Origin: a bacterium
GTDB taxonomy: Bacteria; Planctomycetota; J058; JAJDCP01
Reading direction: 5' to 3'
Assembly: GCA_030428695.1 (NCBI GenBank)
Contig: JAUIEM010000437.1
Location: forward strand, 1-7,688
Length of the DNA: 7,688 nt
In this document: one piece after another, positions 1 to 5,827 of the stretch
How the letters are laid out: each line of letters begins with the position of its first letter
Numbering within the stretch: the first letter of the stretch is position 1
Position numbers and translations under genes: made by a program
Notes under the pieces: model-generated
Told to the model about the DNA's origin: nothing
The model's input: the letters and a program-made list of their open reading frames with translations, nothing else
Database searches by the model: none

Positions 1-1
1 C

Positions 2-1303
2 GCGCGCGCCCGGGGTCCGAGCGCGCAGGCGGCGCGGGGCCTGCTGACCTGCGGCGAGTACGAGCTGCGGCGCGCCCGGCCGGAGGCCGCCGCGCCGCTG
101 CTCGCGGAGGCCCGGACCGCGCTCGCGCGGCTGCGGGAGCGGTCCGGCGCGGCCCCCCCCGGGATCGCGCTGGAGCTCGGCGTCCGCGAGGCCGACGTCC
201 GCGACCGGCTCGGGGCGCCCGAGGAGGCGCTGGCGCTGCTCGAGGAGACGCTCGCGGAGTCCGACGTGCGGGGCTACGAGCGGGGCCTGGCGGAGGAGGC
301 ACGCGCGCGCCTGTTGCTGCGCTCCGGGCGGCTGCGCGAGGGGCTGGCGGCGCTCGAGGCCGGAGGCGCGACGCTCCCGGAAGCGGACCGCAGCTTCCCG
401 GCGCTCTCGCTGCGGGTGCGCCTGCTCGCGGGCCAGGCCTGGGTCCACGCCGAGGTCTCCGACCCGGCGCGGGCGCGGGCGGCGCTCGAAGAGGCGCTCG
501 CCCTCGAGGGCGAGGAGCGCGCCCGGCGCTTCCCCTCCGCCGCGCCCTCGCGTGACCTGCCACGCCTGCACGCGTCGCTCGGCGAGGCGCTGCACAGGCA
601 GCGCGAGGAGGCCGAAGCGCTCGCCGCCTTCGAGCGCGCCTGGCAGCTCTGGCAGGCCCTCCCCGAGCTCGACACGCTGCGCGCCCGCGAGCAGGAGGTC
701 GAGCTCTGCTTCGGGCTCGCCAGCGGCTACGGACGGCTCGGCCAGTTCGACACCGCGCGGCAGGTGCTCGAGCGGACCGCGTCGGCGCTGCCCGCCGACA
801 GCCTCGGCGTGCGCCAGGCCGCCGGGCTGCGGCGCCAGGCCGAGCTGTTCGCCTTCCTCCGCGACCTCGTGCGCGGGGATGCGGTTCCGCAGAGCCGCGA
901 GCAGGCGGCCTGGGCGTGCAGCGCGCTGGCGAGCGCCGGGCGGGTGGTCGAGGCCGCGGAGCGCTACGGGGCGCTGCTGAACGGCGGGGGCTCGAGCACC
1001 AGCGAGCTGCTCGACGCCGCGGTCGCCGCGGCGCGAGCGGCACAGCGGGAGGATCCCGAGTACTTCCACGGCATGTGTCTCGCCCTGCTCGACGCCTTCG
1101 TCACGGCCCACAAAGCGAGCATCGCGCGGCTCGCGACGCTGCGTCGCCAGCATCCCGACGATCCCGCCCTCGAGCGCGACCTGTGGTCGAGTACGAACCT
1201 GCTGCGCTCGAGCCTGGCGCTCAGAGACTTCGACGCGCTGCGCGACAACCCGCTGCTCAGGAAGCTCGCGGCGGGGCTTCCGCACTTTCCGCCGGACAAC
1301 TGA
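2..1303 (+). CDS. TPR-like helical-repeat protein, N-terminus outside window
   Basis: The frame is open from the first bases of the window to a TGA at 1301-1303, giving about 433 visible residues. An ATG at 266 exists, but the frame upstream of it carries the same helical composition, so the gene almost certainly starts before the window. The protein is built of paired amphipathic helices rich in Ala, Leu, Arg and Glu. Segments of the form 'RLGxPEEALALLEETL', 'RLGQFDTARQVLER' and 'REEAEALAAFERAWQL' are typical of tetratricopeptide repeats, roughly every 35-45 residues. No kinase, ATPase or DNA-binding motif and no membrane segment is visible in this part. Such solenoids often form the C-terminal part of bacterial Ser/Thr kinases, STAND/AAA regulators or scaffold proteins, but the missing N-terminus would decide this. 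The gene converges on the SDR gene downstream. Confidence is high for a coding, helical-repeat protein and low for any specific role. Confidence 0.8.
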   Translation, partial: ARARGPSAQAARGLLTCGEYELRRARPEAAAPLLAEARTALARLRERSGAAPPGIALELGVREADVRDRLGAPEEALALLEETLAESDVRGYERGLAEEARARLLLRSGRLREGLAALEAGGATLPEADRSFPALSLRVRLLAGQAWVHAEVSDPARARAALEEALALEGEERARRFPSAAPSRDLPRLHASLGEALHRQREEAEALAAFERAWQLWQALPELDTLRAREQEVELCFGLASGYGRLGQFDTARQVLERTASALPADSLGVRQAAGLRRQAELFAFLRDLVRGDAVPQSREQAAWACSALASAGRVVEAAERYGALLNGGGSSTSELLDAAVAAARAAQREDPEYFHGMCLALLDAFVTAHKASIARLATLRRQHPDDPALERDLWSSTNLLRSSLALRDFDALRDNPLLRKLAAGLPHFPPDN

Positions 1304-1331
1304 CCTCAGCGCAAGCTGCCCCGGACCGGAA

Positions 1332-1350
1332 GGCGGGGGTAAACCCCGCC
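1332..1350. repeat. GC-rich stem-loop between convergent genes
   Basis: A perfect 7-bp inverted repeat, GGCGGGG / CCCCGCC, encloses the 5-base loop GTAAA. It lies 28 bases after the TPR gene stop and about 80 bases past the SDR gene stop, so it could act as a transcription stop for both strands. Neither strand has a T-run after the stem, so it is not a classical intrinsic terminator. On the minus strand it reads as a GTAGGGGCGGGG-type palindrome, a style common among dispersed REP-like intergenic repeats. A dispersed repeat is therefore an alternative. Confidence 0.45.
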
Positions 1351-1387
1351 CCTACAGGTTTCTCCAGCCATCGAAGGACAAACATGC

Positions 1388-1403
1388 AGGGGAGGGTTCC
1401 CCT
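1388..1403. repeat. Second short inverted repeat in convergent gap
   Basis: AGGGGA and TCCCCT form a 6-bp inverted repeat around the loop GGGT, 25 bases past the SDR stop codon on the minus strand. Together with the stem-loop at 1332-1350 it gives the convergent gap two hairpins, which fits a bidirectional termination zone. No T-tract follows on either strand, so the role is inferred from position only. Confidence 0.3.
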
Positions 1404-1428
1404 CTCCCGTCGTTCTTCGGGAACCGAC

Positions 1429-2157
1429 CTACCAGCCACGCACCTTCAGCACCGGATCGGTCTTGCCCAGGAGCTCGACGGCCGCGCCGCAGATCTGCGT
1501 CGCGCCCGGGCTGGCGAGATAGACGACGAGGTCGGCGACATCTTCGGCGAAGAGGTCCGCGCCGCTCGCCGCGCCCTCGGCGGGACGCGGCCTGGTCGTG
1601 ATCGCCCCCGGACAGATCGCGTTGATCGCGATGCCGGAGGTCTTGAACTCCGCCGCGAGCGCCTTCGTCAGGCCGATCAGGCCGGCCTTGGAGGAGCTGT
1701 TCGCGACGACCTTGGCCGCGGGGTAGACGCCGTAGGCCGAGGCGATGTTGATCACCCGGCCCGTGCCGCGCTCGAGCATGCCGGGCAGCACCCGCTGGCA
1801 GGTGAGGAAGGTCGCGGTCATGTTGACGTCGAGGCTGATCTGCCAGTCGGCGAGGGTGTGCTCGAGGAAGGGCTTGTAGTGGAAGTTGCCGGCGTTGTTG
1901 ACCAGCAGCCCGATCGGCCCGAGCTCGGCCTCGACCTCCGCGACGAGGGCGTCGACCTGATCGGGCTGGCTGACATCGGCCTGAACTGCGTGGCTGCGCG
2001 CGCCCTCGGGCAGGAGGGCGAGGGTCTCCGACAGGGTCTCGAGCCGCCGGCCACAGGTCGCGACCGCCGCGCCCGCGGCGCTGAGCGCCTGTACGGTCGC
2101 CCGGCCCACGCCGCTGCCGCCACCCGTCACCAGCGCCGTCATTCCCGCCAACTGCAT
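1429..2157 (-). CDS. SDR-family oxidoreductase with Asn at the catalytic Tyr position
   Basis: This 242-residue protein is a classical short-chain dehydrogenase/reductase by length and motifs. It has the Rossmann glycine motif TGGGSGVG (11-18), an acidic DV pair after beta-3 (D61), NNAG (87-90), an Asn in DVN (N112), the active-site Ser in NIAS (S140), K157 in SSSKAG, and CPG (182-184). Family members reduce carbonyls or oxidise alcohols with NAD(P)H in the cytoplasm, and FabG-like ketoacyl reductases are close in style. The residue 13 after S140, where the catalytic Tyr of YxxxK belongs, is Asn153 (codon AAC, plus-strand 1699-1701). An upstream YPAAK also fits YxxxK but is only five residues after the Ser. 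The C-terminus also lacks the usual 'xDGG' ending. The ATG at 2157 is chosen because AAAGGGGGA lies just upstream; an earlier in-frame GTG at 2184 has no such site. Substrate is unknown. The gene may be catalytically altered. Confidence 0.92.
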   Translation of the reverse strand: MQLAGMTALVTGGGSGVGRATVQALSAAGAAVATCGRRLETLSETLALLPEGARSHAVQADVSQPDQVDALVAEVEAELGPIGLLVNNAGNFHYKPFLEHTLADWQISLDVNMTATFLTCQRVLPGMLERGTGRVINIASAYGVYPAAKVVANSSSKAGLIGLTKALAAEFKTSGIAINAICPGAITTRPRPAEGAASGADLFAEDVADLVVYLASPGATQICGAAVELLGKTDPVLKVRGW

Positions 2158-2160
2158 GCG

Positions 2161-2169
2161 TCCCCCTTT
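2161..2169 (-). promoter_or_regulatory. Ribosome binding site of the SDR gene
   Basis: On the minus strand the sequence AAAGGGGGA ends three bases before the ATG at 2157. It decides the start: the in-frame GTG at 2184 is preceded by an AT-rich stretch without a Shine-Dalgarno core, so the 9-residue N-terminal extension is probably not translated. Confidence 0.6.
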
Positions 2170-2213
2170 CCGTGGTCCACCCACAAAATAAATCTCGATG
2201 CCAGATCACACTT

Positions 2214-2222
2214 TGCTAAAAT
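2214..2222 (+). promoter_or_regulatory. Possible extended -10 promoter for the five-gene operon
   Basis: TGCTAAAAT matches an extended -10 element (TGn followed by a TATAAT-like hexamer). It sits in the only clearly AT-rich patch of the window (about 2181-2240), between the divergent SDR and zinc-protein genes. The -35 position 16-17 bases upstream (around 2194-2200) is weak, as can occur with extended -10 promoters. The predicted 5' untranslated region would be about 75 bases. No convincing minus-strand promoter for the SDR gene was picked out, although the same patch presumably holds it. Confidence 0.35.
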
Positions 2223-2305
2223 TACGCTGTCGTACCATCAAACGGGAAGCGCGGAACCGACACTCGCTCTTCATTCCAAAGTCTTGACCGGTTCGGGGAG
2301 TCCAC

Positions 2306-2740
2306 ATGGAAAGCTGTGCCAAGTGCTGCCAGTCCGAGAATCTGATCGAAGTCTCCGGACGTGACGGGCGCATCGCCTTCTTGAAGGACCAGTTCCGTAC
2401 CGTCGATGGTGGCTCGGCCGCTCGCAAGGACAGCCTGGCCGAGCGCATTATGGACGAGATCGACAGGGATTACTATTTCCTGTGCGAGAACTGCCTCAGC
2501 TGCCAGACCTGCCACGTCGTCGACCACCTGGTCTGGTGCGTGATCTGCGAAGCCCCGACCTGCCTGAACTGCTCGATTCCCGCCCTGCGCCTCGGAAAAG
2601 ATGGGAAGCTGCTCGAAGACAGCGACAACGGCGAGGTGATCTGCCTCCGCTGCTCGCCGCCGAGCATGGGCGTCAACGCCGACATCCTCTGGTCCCCCTC
2701 CCCCGAGCCGATCGGAAGTCCTTTCTGCACCACCCATTGA
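2306..2740 (+). CDS. Cys-rich zinc protein: zinc ribbon plus FYVE-like eight-Cys cross-brace
   Basis: The protein has 144 residues with 14 cysteines and no signal peptide or membrane segment, so it is probably cytoplasmic. An N-terminal CxxC (C4/C7, in a 'CAKCCQSENL' context) and a later CxxC (C60/C63) look like the two halves of a zinc ribbon split by a ~50-residue insert. They are followed by four CxxC pairs: C66/C69, C78/C81, C86/C89 and C113/C116. The gaps between these pairs are 8, 4 and 23 residues. An x4 gap between the second and third pairs is the hallmark layout of FYVE-type cross-brace zinc domains. The basic RRHHCR phosphoinositide-binding motif of true FYVE domains is absent. Twelve cysteines would suit three zinc sites. 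The role could be nucleic-acid or protein binding; I do not recognise a named bacterial family. The ATG is preceded by GGGGAG (2295-2300) at five bases. The stop overlaps the start of the ATL gene, so the two are probably co-translated. It is somewhat less GC-rich than its neighbours. Confidence 0.85.
   Translation: MESCAKCCQSENLIEVSGRDGRIAFLKDQFRTVDGGSAARKDSLAERIMDEIDRDYYFLCENCLSCQTCHVVDHLVWCVICEAPTCLNCSIPALRLGKDGKLLEDSDNGEVICLRCSPPSMGVNADILWSPSPEPIGSPFCTTH
2737..2740 (+). promoter_or_regulatory. TTGA start/stop overlap, zinc protein to ATL
   Basis: The bases TTGA contain the TTG start of the ATL gene (2737-2739) and the TGA stop of the zinc-protein gene (2738-2740). No good Shine-Dalgarno sequence is close; GGAAG at 2714-2718 is 18 bases away. 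This fits translation of the second gene by termination-reinitiation, which would tie the amounts of the two proteins together. Confidence 0.6.
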
Positions 2741-3081
2741 GCTCCGAAGCCGTCGAACGCATCCGCGCCGTGGTCCGGAACATCCCGGAGGGCCGCGTGG
2801 CGACCTACGGCCAGATCGCCGCGCTCGCCGGATTGCCGCGCCGCGCGCGCCTGGTCGGCCACGCGCTGCGCGACAGCGACGCGCTCGGGCTGCCCTGGCA
2901 CCGGGTCATCAACGCCCGGGGCGAGGTCAGCGCGCGCGGCGACGTCGTCGGCGAAGAGCTCCAGCGGGAGCTGCTCGCGGGTGAGGGGGTCGCGCTCGGG
3001 GCGAACGGCCGCGTGTCGTTGGCGGCCTACCGCTGGCAGCCACGGAAACCTGACGCGATCCCCGACGATCCGCTATACTAG
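2737..3081 (+). CDS. atl: Alkyltransferase-like (ATL) DNA lesion-binding protein
   Basis: This 114-residue protein is an MGMT-fold DNA-binding domain lacking the acceptor cysteine. The MGMT active-site motif PCHRV is replaced by PWHRV (53-57, W54), the signature of alkyltransferase-like proteins such as E. coli YbaZ and fission-yeast Atl1. The base-flipping Tyr (Y24 in ATYGQIAAL) and the arginine finger (R38 in RARLVG) are at the positions known for Atl1 to within one or two residues. Known ATLs bind O6-alkylguanine without repairing it and hand the lesion to nucleotide-excision repair. The start is a TTG overlapping the upstream stop. An ATG at 2482 in the same frame would add an 85-residue Arg/Pro-rich extension that is merely the zinc gene read out of frame. 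The size from the TTG matches stand-alone ATLs of about 100-130 residues. The short tail after residue 101 is unassigned. Second gene of the operon; the zinc protein before it could be a partner. Confidence 0.92.
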   Translation: MSSEAVERIRAVVRNIPEGRVATYGQIAALAGLPRRARLVGHALRDSDALGLPWHRVINARGEVSARGDVVGEELQRELLAGEGVALGANGRVSLAAYRWQPRKPDAIPDDPLY

Positions 3082-3095
3082 GGGCGAGTCTTTCT

Positions 3096-3103
3096 GGGGA
3101 GGG
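3096..3103 (+). promoter_or_regulatory. Ribosome binding site of the coiled-coil gene
   Basis: GGGGAGGG lies five bases before the GTG at 3109. It supports GTG as the start, in the 27-base gap after the ATL stop. Confidence 0.65.
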
Positions 3104-3108
3104 CTGCC

Positions 3109-4275
3109 GTGAACGCCCCTGGGTCCGCGGACGACCACCTCATCCACGATCAGCTCAAGCAGCTCCTCGCCCGCGTCGAGTCCCTCGAGGCTTCGCGCCG
3201 GGCCCTCGAGGCGCAGCTGGTCGAGAAGCAGGCCGAGGTCGACCGCAGCGAGGCGGCGAACCGCGCGCTCAACCACAAGATCTCGACGCTCCAGGGCGAT
3301 GCCCCCGCGCGCCCCGAGCGGAAGCCTGCGTCGTCGAAGACGCGGCTGACCGCCCGCGTGAGCAGCGAGGAGTCGGGGGCCAGCAAGATCTCCGCCCGCA
3401 CCCGCGCCCGCCAGCGCATGGAGGCCAGGACCGGGCGCGTCGACGCCGTGGCGCTCGAAGAGACCAGCCCGGTGCTCGAGCCGATCCAGGCGCCGCCTCC
3501 TCCGATGACCGGGGAAGAGCTGGTCAAGCAGAGCGGCGTGATCCCCTCCTTCCGCCTCGAGCAAGCGGTCGAACAGCTGTCCTCCGACGACAATCCGATC
3601 TCGACCACCCGCCACACGCCCCGGGCCAGCGCGAGCGAGGTCCCCGTGGCCGCGGCACCGCGCGAAGGCTCCGGGCGCTGGGCCAGCCTGCTGTGGTCGC
3701 TGGTGTTCGCCCTGATCGCCTGCGGCGCCGTCTGGCTCCTGTTCCAGCTGATCCGCCGCGACAGCTACACCAACGGCGTGGTCAGCCCGCGCCTGCGCGA
3801 GCGCCCTGCCGAGGTGCGGCTGCCCGATCCCCAGCCGATCGACTACGTCGAGCCGTCCTCCCCCACCCCCGCACGGGTGGCCGAGCCCCGCCACGCGCCG
3901 GTCGAGACGACGCCGACGCCGAAGCCCGAGATCGCCGAGCTCGAGCGCGGCGCGGCGTCGAGCGCGCCGACGGGGCTTCCACCCGAGCAGCGCGAGCTCG
4001 CCGAGGAGGGCATCGAGGTCGTGCCGGATCAGCTGCACACGAGCCCACCACCGGTGCGCGAGGACCGGCCAGCCTTCGAGGCGGCGGCGACGCTCGACAG
4101 GATCGAGAAGGTTCTACAGAACAACAACGCGACCGAGTTCGAAGAGCTGCTGAAGGACTTCAGCCGCTTCGGCGAGACCGAGCTCCTCGAGCTGCGACAG
4201 GCGGTCGAGGAGGGGCAACGGGACAGACGGCTGATGGCCTTCGTCGAGAAGCTGTTCGCCAAGTCGCGCCGTTGA
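3109..4275 (+). CDS. Coiled-coil, single-pass membrane protein of unknown function
   Basis: The 388-residue protein belongs to no family I recognise, but its architecture is clear. Residues about 12-62 form a heptad-rich Glu/Leu/Arg coiled coil. Residues 63-190 are a basic, then mixed, low-complexity linker including a proline run near 129-132. Residues 191-215 are one hydrophobic helix (WASLLWSLVFALIACGAVWL core) followed by RR. Residues 220-320 are Pro/Glu-rich and probably extended. Residues 325-388 form a compact charged helical domain with DFSRFGETELLEL. With no N-terminal signal, the coiled coil is probably cytoplasmic and the C-terminal part periplasmic, but arginines flank both sides of the helix, so topology is uncertain. 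Such a protein could act as a membrane anchor or a spacer spanning the periplasm. GTG start with a good ribosome site; its stop overlaps the next gene's start. The GC-rich coding sequence leaves long open frames on other strands that are not genes. Confidence 0.85.
   Translation: MNAPGSADDHLIHDQLKQLLARVESLEASRRALEAQLVEKQAEVDRSEAANRALNHKISTLQGDAPARPERKPASSKTRLTARVSSEESGASKISARTRARQRMEARTGRVDAVALEETSPVLEPIQAPPPPMTGEELVKQSGVIPSFRLEQAVEQLSSDDNPISTTRHTPRASASEVPVAAAPREGSGRWASLLWSLVFALIACGAVWLLFQLIRRDSYTNGVVSPRLRERPAEVRLPDPQPIDYVEPSSPTPARVAEPRHAPVETTPTPKPEIAELERGAASSAPTGLPPEQRELAEEGIEVVPDQLHTSPPPVREDRPAFEAAATLDRIEKVLQNNNATEFEELLKDFSRFGETELLELRQAVEEGQRDRRLMAFVEKLFAKSRR
4272..4275 (+). promoter_or_regulatory. 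TTGA start/stop overlap, coiled-coil gene to flavoprotein
   Basis: TTG (4272-4274) starts the flavoprotein gene and TGA (4273-4275) ends the coiled-coil gene. No Shine-Dalgarno-like sequence stands at the usual distance. The arrangement is identical to that at 2737-2740 and points to translational coupling. Confidence 0.55.
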
Positions 4276-5804
4276 CCCCGCCCCCCTCCCCCTACGACGA
4301 CATCATCATCGGCTCCGGAGCCGCGGGCCTCCTCGCCGGCTGCCTGCTCGCCCGGGCCGGGCGCCGCGTGCTCGTCCTCGAGCGCCACGCCGTCCTCGGC
4401 GGCCTGATGCAGACCTACCGACGCCGCGGCCTCGACCTGCCGACCGGCGTGCACGCCCTCGGCGCCCTCGCTCCGGGCCAGGTGCTCCACCGCATCTGGG
4501 ACCACGCCGGCGTGCTCGAGCGGCTCCGTCTCGAGCCCCTCGACCGCGACGGCGCGATCGAGGTGCGGCTCGCCGACGGCACCCGCTTCGCCTATCCCTG
4601 GGGAAGGGCGCGCCTGGTCGAGCGGCTGCGGGCGGCCTGCCCGGGCGAGGATGAGGCCTGCGGCCGCTTCGTCGAGCGGCTCGCCGAGACGGTCGGACAC
4701 TTCCCCCTGTACAACCTGCGGCTCGGCCCCGACGCGCCGACGCCGGCGATGCAGCGCCCCCTCGGCGCGGTGCTCCGCGAGCTCGGTGCCTCGCCGCGGC
4801 TGCGGGCCATCCTCGGTGCGCCGCACCCCTTCTACGGCGTCGATCCGGAGGAGGTGCCGCTGTACGTCCACTGCCTGGTGCTCGACTCCTTCCTGCAGAG
4901 CGCCTGGCGGGTCGACGAGAGCCGCACGCCGCTGGCGCCGGCCTTCGCGGAGGTCATCCGCGCGGCGGGCGGGACCCTGCGGCGGCGCGCCGCGGTCACG
5001 CGCATCCTCTGTCCGGGCGGGGCGGTCGCGGGGGTCGAGCTCGCGGACGGCGAGCGCATCGCCGCACGCAACGTGTTGTACTCCGGGCATCCGCGGCAGC
5101 TCGCGGCGATGTGCCTCGAGAAGAAGGGCCTGCGGCCCACCTTCCACCGCCGGCTCGCCGCGGCGCCGGACACGCCCGCCTTCTTCGGCATCGGCCTGGC
5201 CTGGCGCGGGCCGCGCTGCCCCTGGGCGACGCGGGACGTGTTCGTCTACCCCGGCCCCATCAGCGGCTGCTACGCGGCCGACTTCCCGCGCAGCGAACCC
5301 GGCCTGGTCTACGCCAGCGCCTCCTGCCGCCCGCACCGGGGCGGCTACGCGGCGGTCGCGATGGTGCCGGCGCCCTGGGCTCCCTGGGGCGCCTGGGCGG
5401 ACTCCCGCACCGGGCGCCGGGGACCGGAGTACGCAGCGCTCAAGGCGCGCGGCGCCGCGCAGGTGCGGGCGGTGCTGCGCCGCCACTGGCCGGAGGTCGA
5501 CGCCCAGGACTGTGTCGACGTCTTCACGCCATTGACCTACCGCGACTACACCGCGACCCCGCGCGGCAGCGCCTACGGCCTGTCGAAGGCGGTGTCGGCG
5601 CTGCGGGCGAGCCGGCTCGCCCCGGTGACGCGGGTCGACGGCCTGTTCCTGATCGGCCAGAGCGTCGTGCTGCCGGGCGTGCTCGGCAGCAGCATCAGCA
5701 GCCTGGCCGCCTGCGCGGCGATCCTCGGGCGTCGGGCGCTGCTCGAGCGCATCCGGGGCGGGCCCTTGCCCTCCAGTCCCGAGCCGTTGCTCGCCGAAAG
5801 ATGA
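4272..5804 (+). CDS. CrtISO / retinol-saturase-type FAD-dependent oxidoreductase
   Basis: The protein has 510 residues from the TTG start. An N-terminal FAD-binding dinucleotide motif begins directly (YDDIIIGSGAAG, glycines 14, 16 and 19), followed by an acidic residue closing the second strand (E37 in VLVLERH) and a GG pair (43-44). Near the C-terminus, TPLTYRDYTATPRGSAYGL (419-437) is typical of carotenoid isomerase and all-trans-retinol 13,14-reductase relatives. A second FAD contact follows at about 455-486 (GLFLIGQSVVLPGVLGSS). The family reduces, desaturates or isomerises polyene and isoprenoid chains using FAD. Length is nearer to CrtISO-type enzymes (~500) than to vertebrate retinol saturase (~610). 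No carotenoid synthesis gene (crtB, crtE) is in the window, so the substrate is open. The upstream ATG in this frame at 3693 lies inside the coiled-coil gene and is rejected. The next gene follows after 23 bases, suggesting joint action on a hydrophobic substrate. Confidence 0.92.
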   Translation: MTPPPSPYDDIIIGSGAAGLLAGCLLARAGRRVLVLERHAVLGGLMQTYRRRGLDLPTGVHALGALAPGQVLHRIWDHAGVLERLRLEPLDRDGAIEVRLADGTRFAYPWGRARLVERLRAACPGEDEACGRFVERLAETVGHFPLYNLRLGPDAPTPAMQRPLGAVLRELGASPRLRAILGAPHPFYGVDPEEVPLYVHCLVLDSFLQSAWRVDESRTPLAPAFAEVIRAAGGTLRRRAAVTRILCPGGAVAGVELADGERIAARNVLYSGHPRQLAAMCLEKKGLRPTFHRRLAAAPDTPAFFGIGLAWRGPRCPWATRDVFVYPGPISGCYAADFPRSEPGLVYASASCRPHRGGYAAVAMVPAPWAPWGAWADSRTGRRGPEYAALKARGAAQVRAVLRRHWPEVDAQDCVDVFTPLTYRDYTATPRGSAYGLSKAVSALRASRLAPVTRVDGLFLIGQSVVLPGVLGSSISSLAACAAILGRRALLERIRGGPLPSSPEPLLAER

Positions 5805-5813
5805 GATGATCCC

Positions 5814-5820
5814 GGAGGAG
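5814..5820 (+). promoter_or_regulatory. Strong ribosome binding site of the hydrolase gene
   Basis: GGAGGAG is the best Shine-Dalgarno match in the window and lies seven bases before the ATG at 5828. It fixes that start over later in-frame ATGs, such as residue 12. Confidence 0.75.
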
Positions 5821-5827
5821 ATTCCTC

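Noticed and set aside
1352..2209. Alternative minus-strand frame over the SDR gene
   Set aside because: The translation is Arg-rich without motifs, while the overlapping frame 1429-2157 carries the full set of SDR motifs.
2284..2289. TTGACC as a -35 box for the operon
   Set aside because: It lies only 16 bases before the ATG at 2306, with no AT-rich -10 at the right distance.
2254..2294. Inverted repeat GAACCG / CGGTTC in the leader of the zinc gene
   Set aside because: A 6-bp stem with a 29-base loop is expected by chance and does not cover the ribosome site; no riboswitch-like structure was recognised.
916..2364. Long plus-strand open frame running through the TPR and SDR genes
   Set aside because: It crosses two supported genes in a different frame or strand and shows only low-complexity Arg/Ala/Gly composition.
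2482..2736. ATG at 2482 as the start of the ATL gene, giving 199 residues
   Set aside because: The 85-residue extension lies inside the zinc-protein gene and is Arg/Pro-rich with no family match. The ATL domain starts right after the in-frame TTG at 2737, which fits stand-alone ATL length.
2737..3081. Active O6-methylguanine-DNA methyltransferase
   Set aside because: The acceptor cysteine of PCHRV is Trp (PWHRV), so alkyl transfer is not possible by the known mechanism; ATL is the better call.
3693..4271. ATG at 3693 as the start of the flavoprotein gene, giving a 703-residue fusion
   Set aside because: The extension is the coiled-coil gene read in another frame, with shadow composition. 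The FAD motif begins only after 4290 and the TTG at 4272 gives a normal N-terminus.
4029..5486. Long minus-strand open frame opposite the flavoprotein gene (also 3073-4038 and 5573-6649)
   Set aside because: Arg/Ala/Gly/His-rich translations without motifs, opposite well-supported genes. Long antisense open frames are expected at this GC content.
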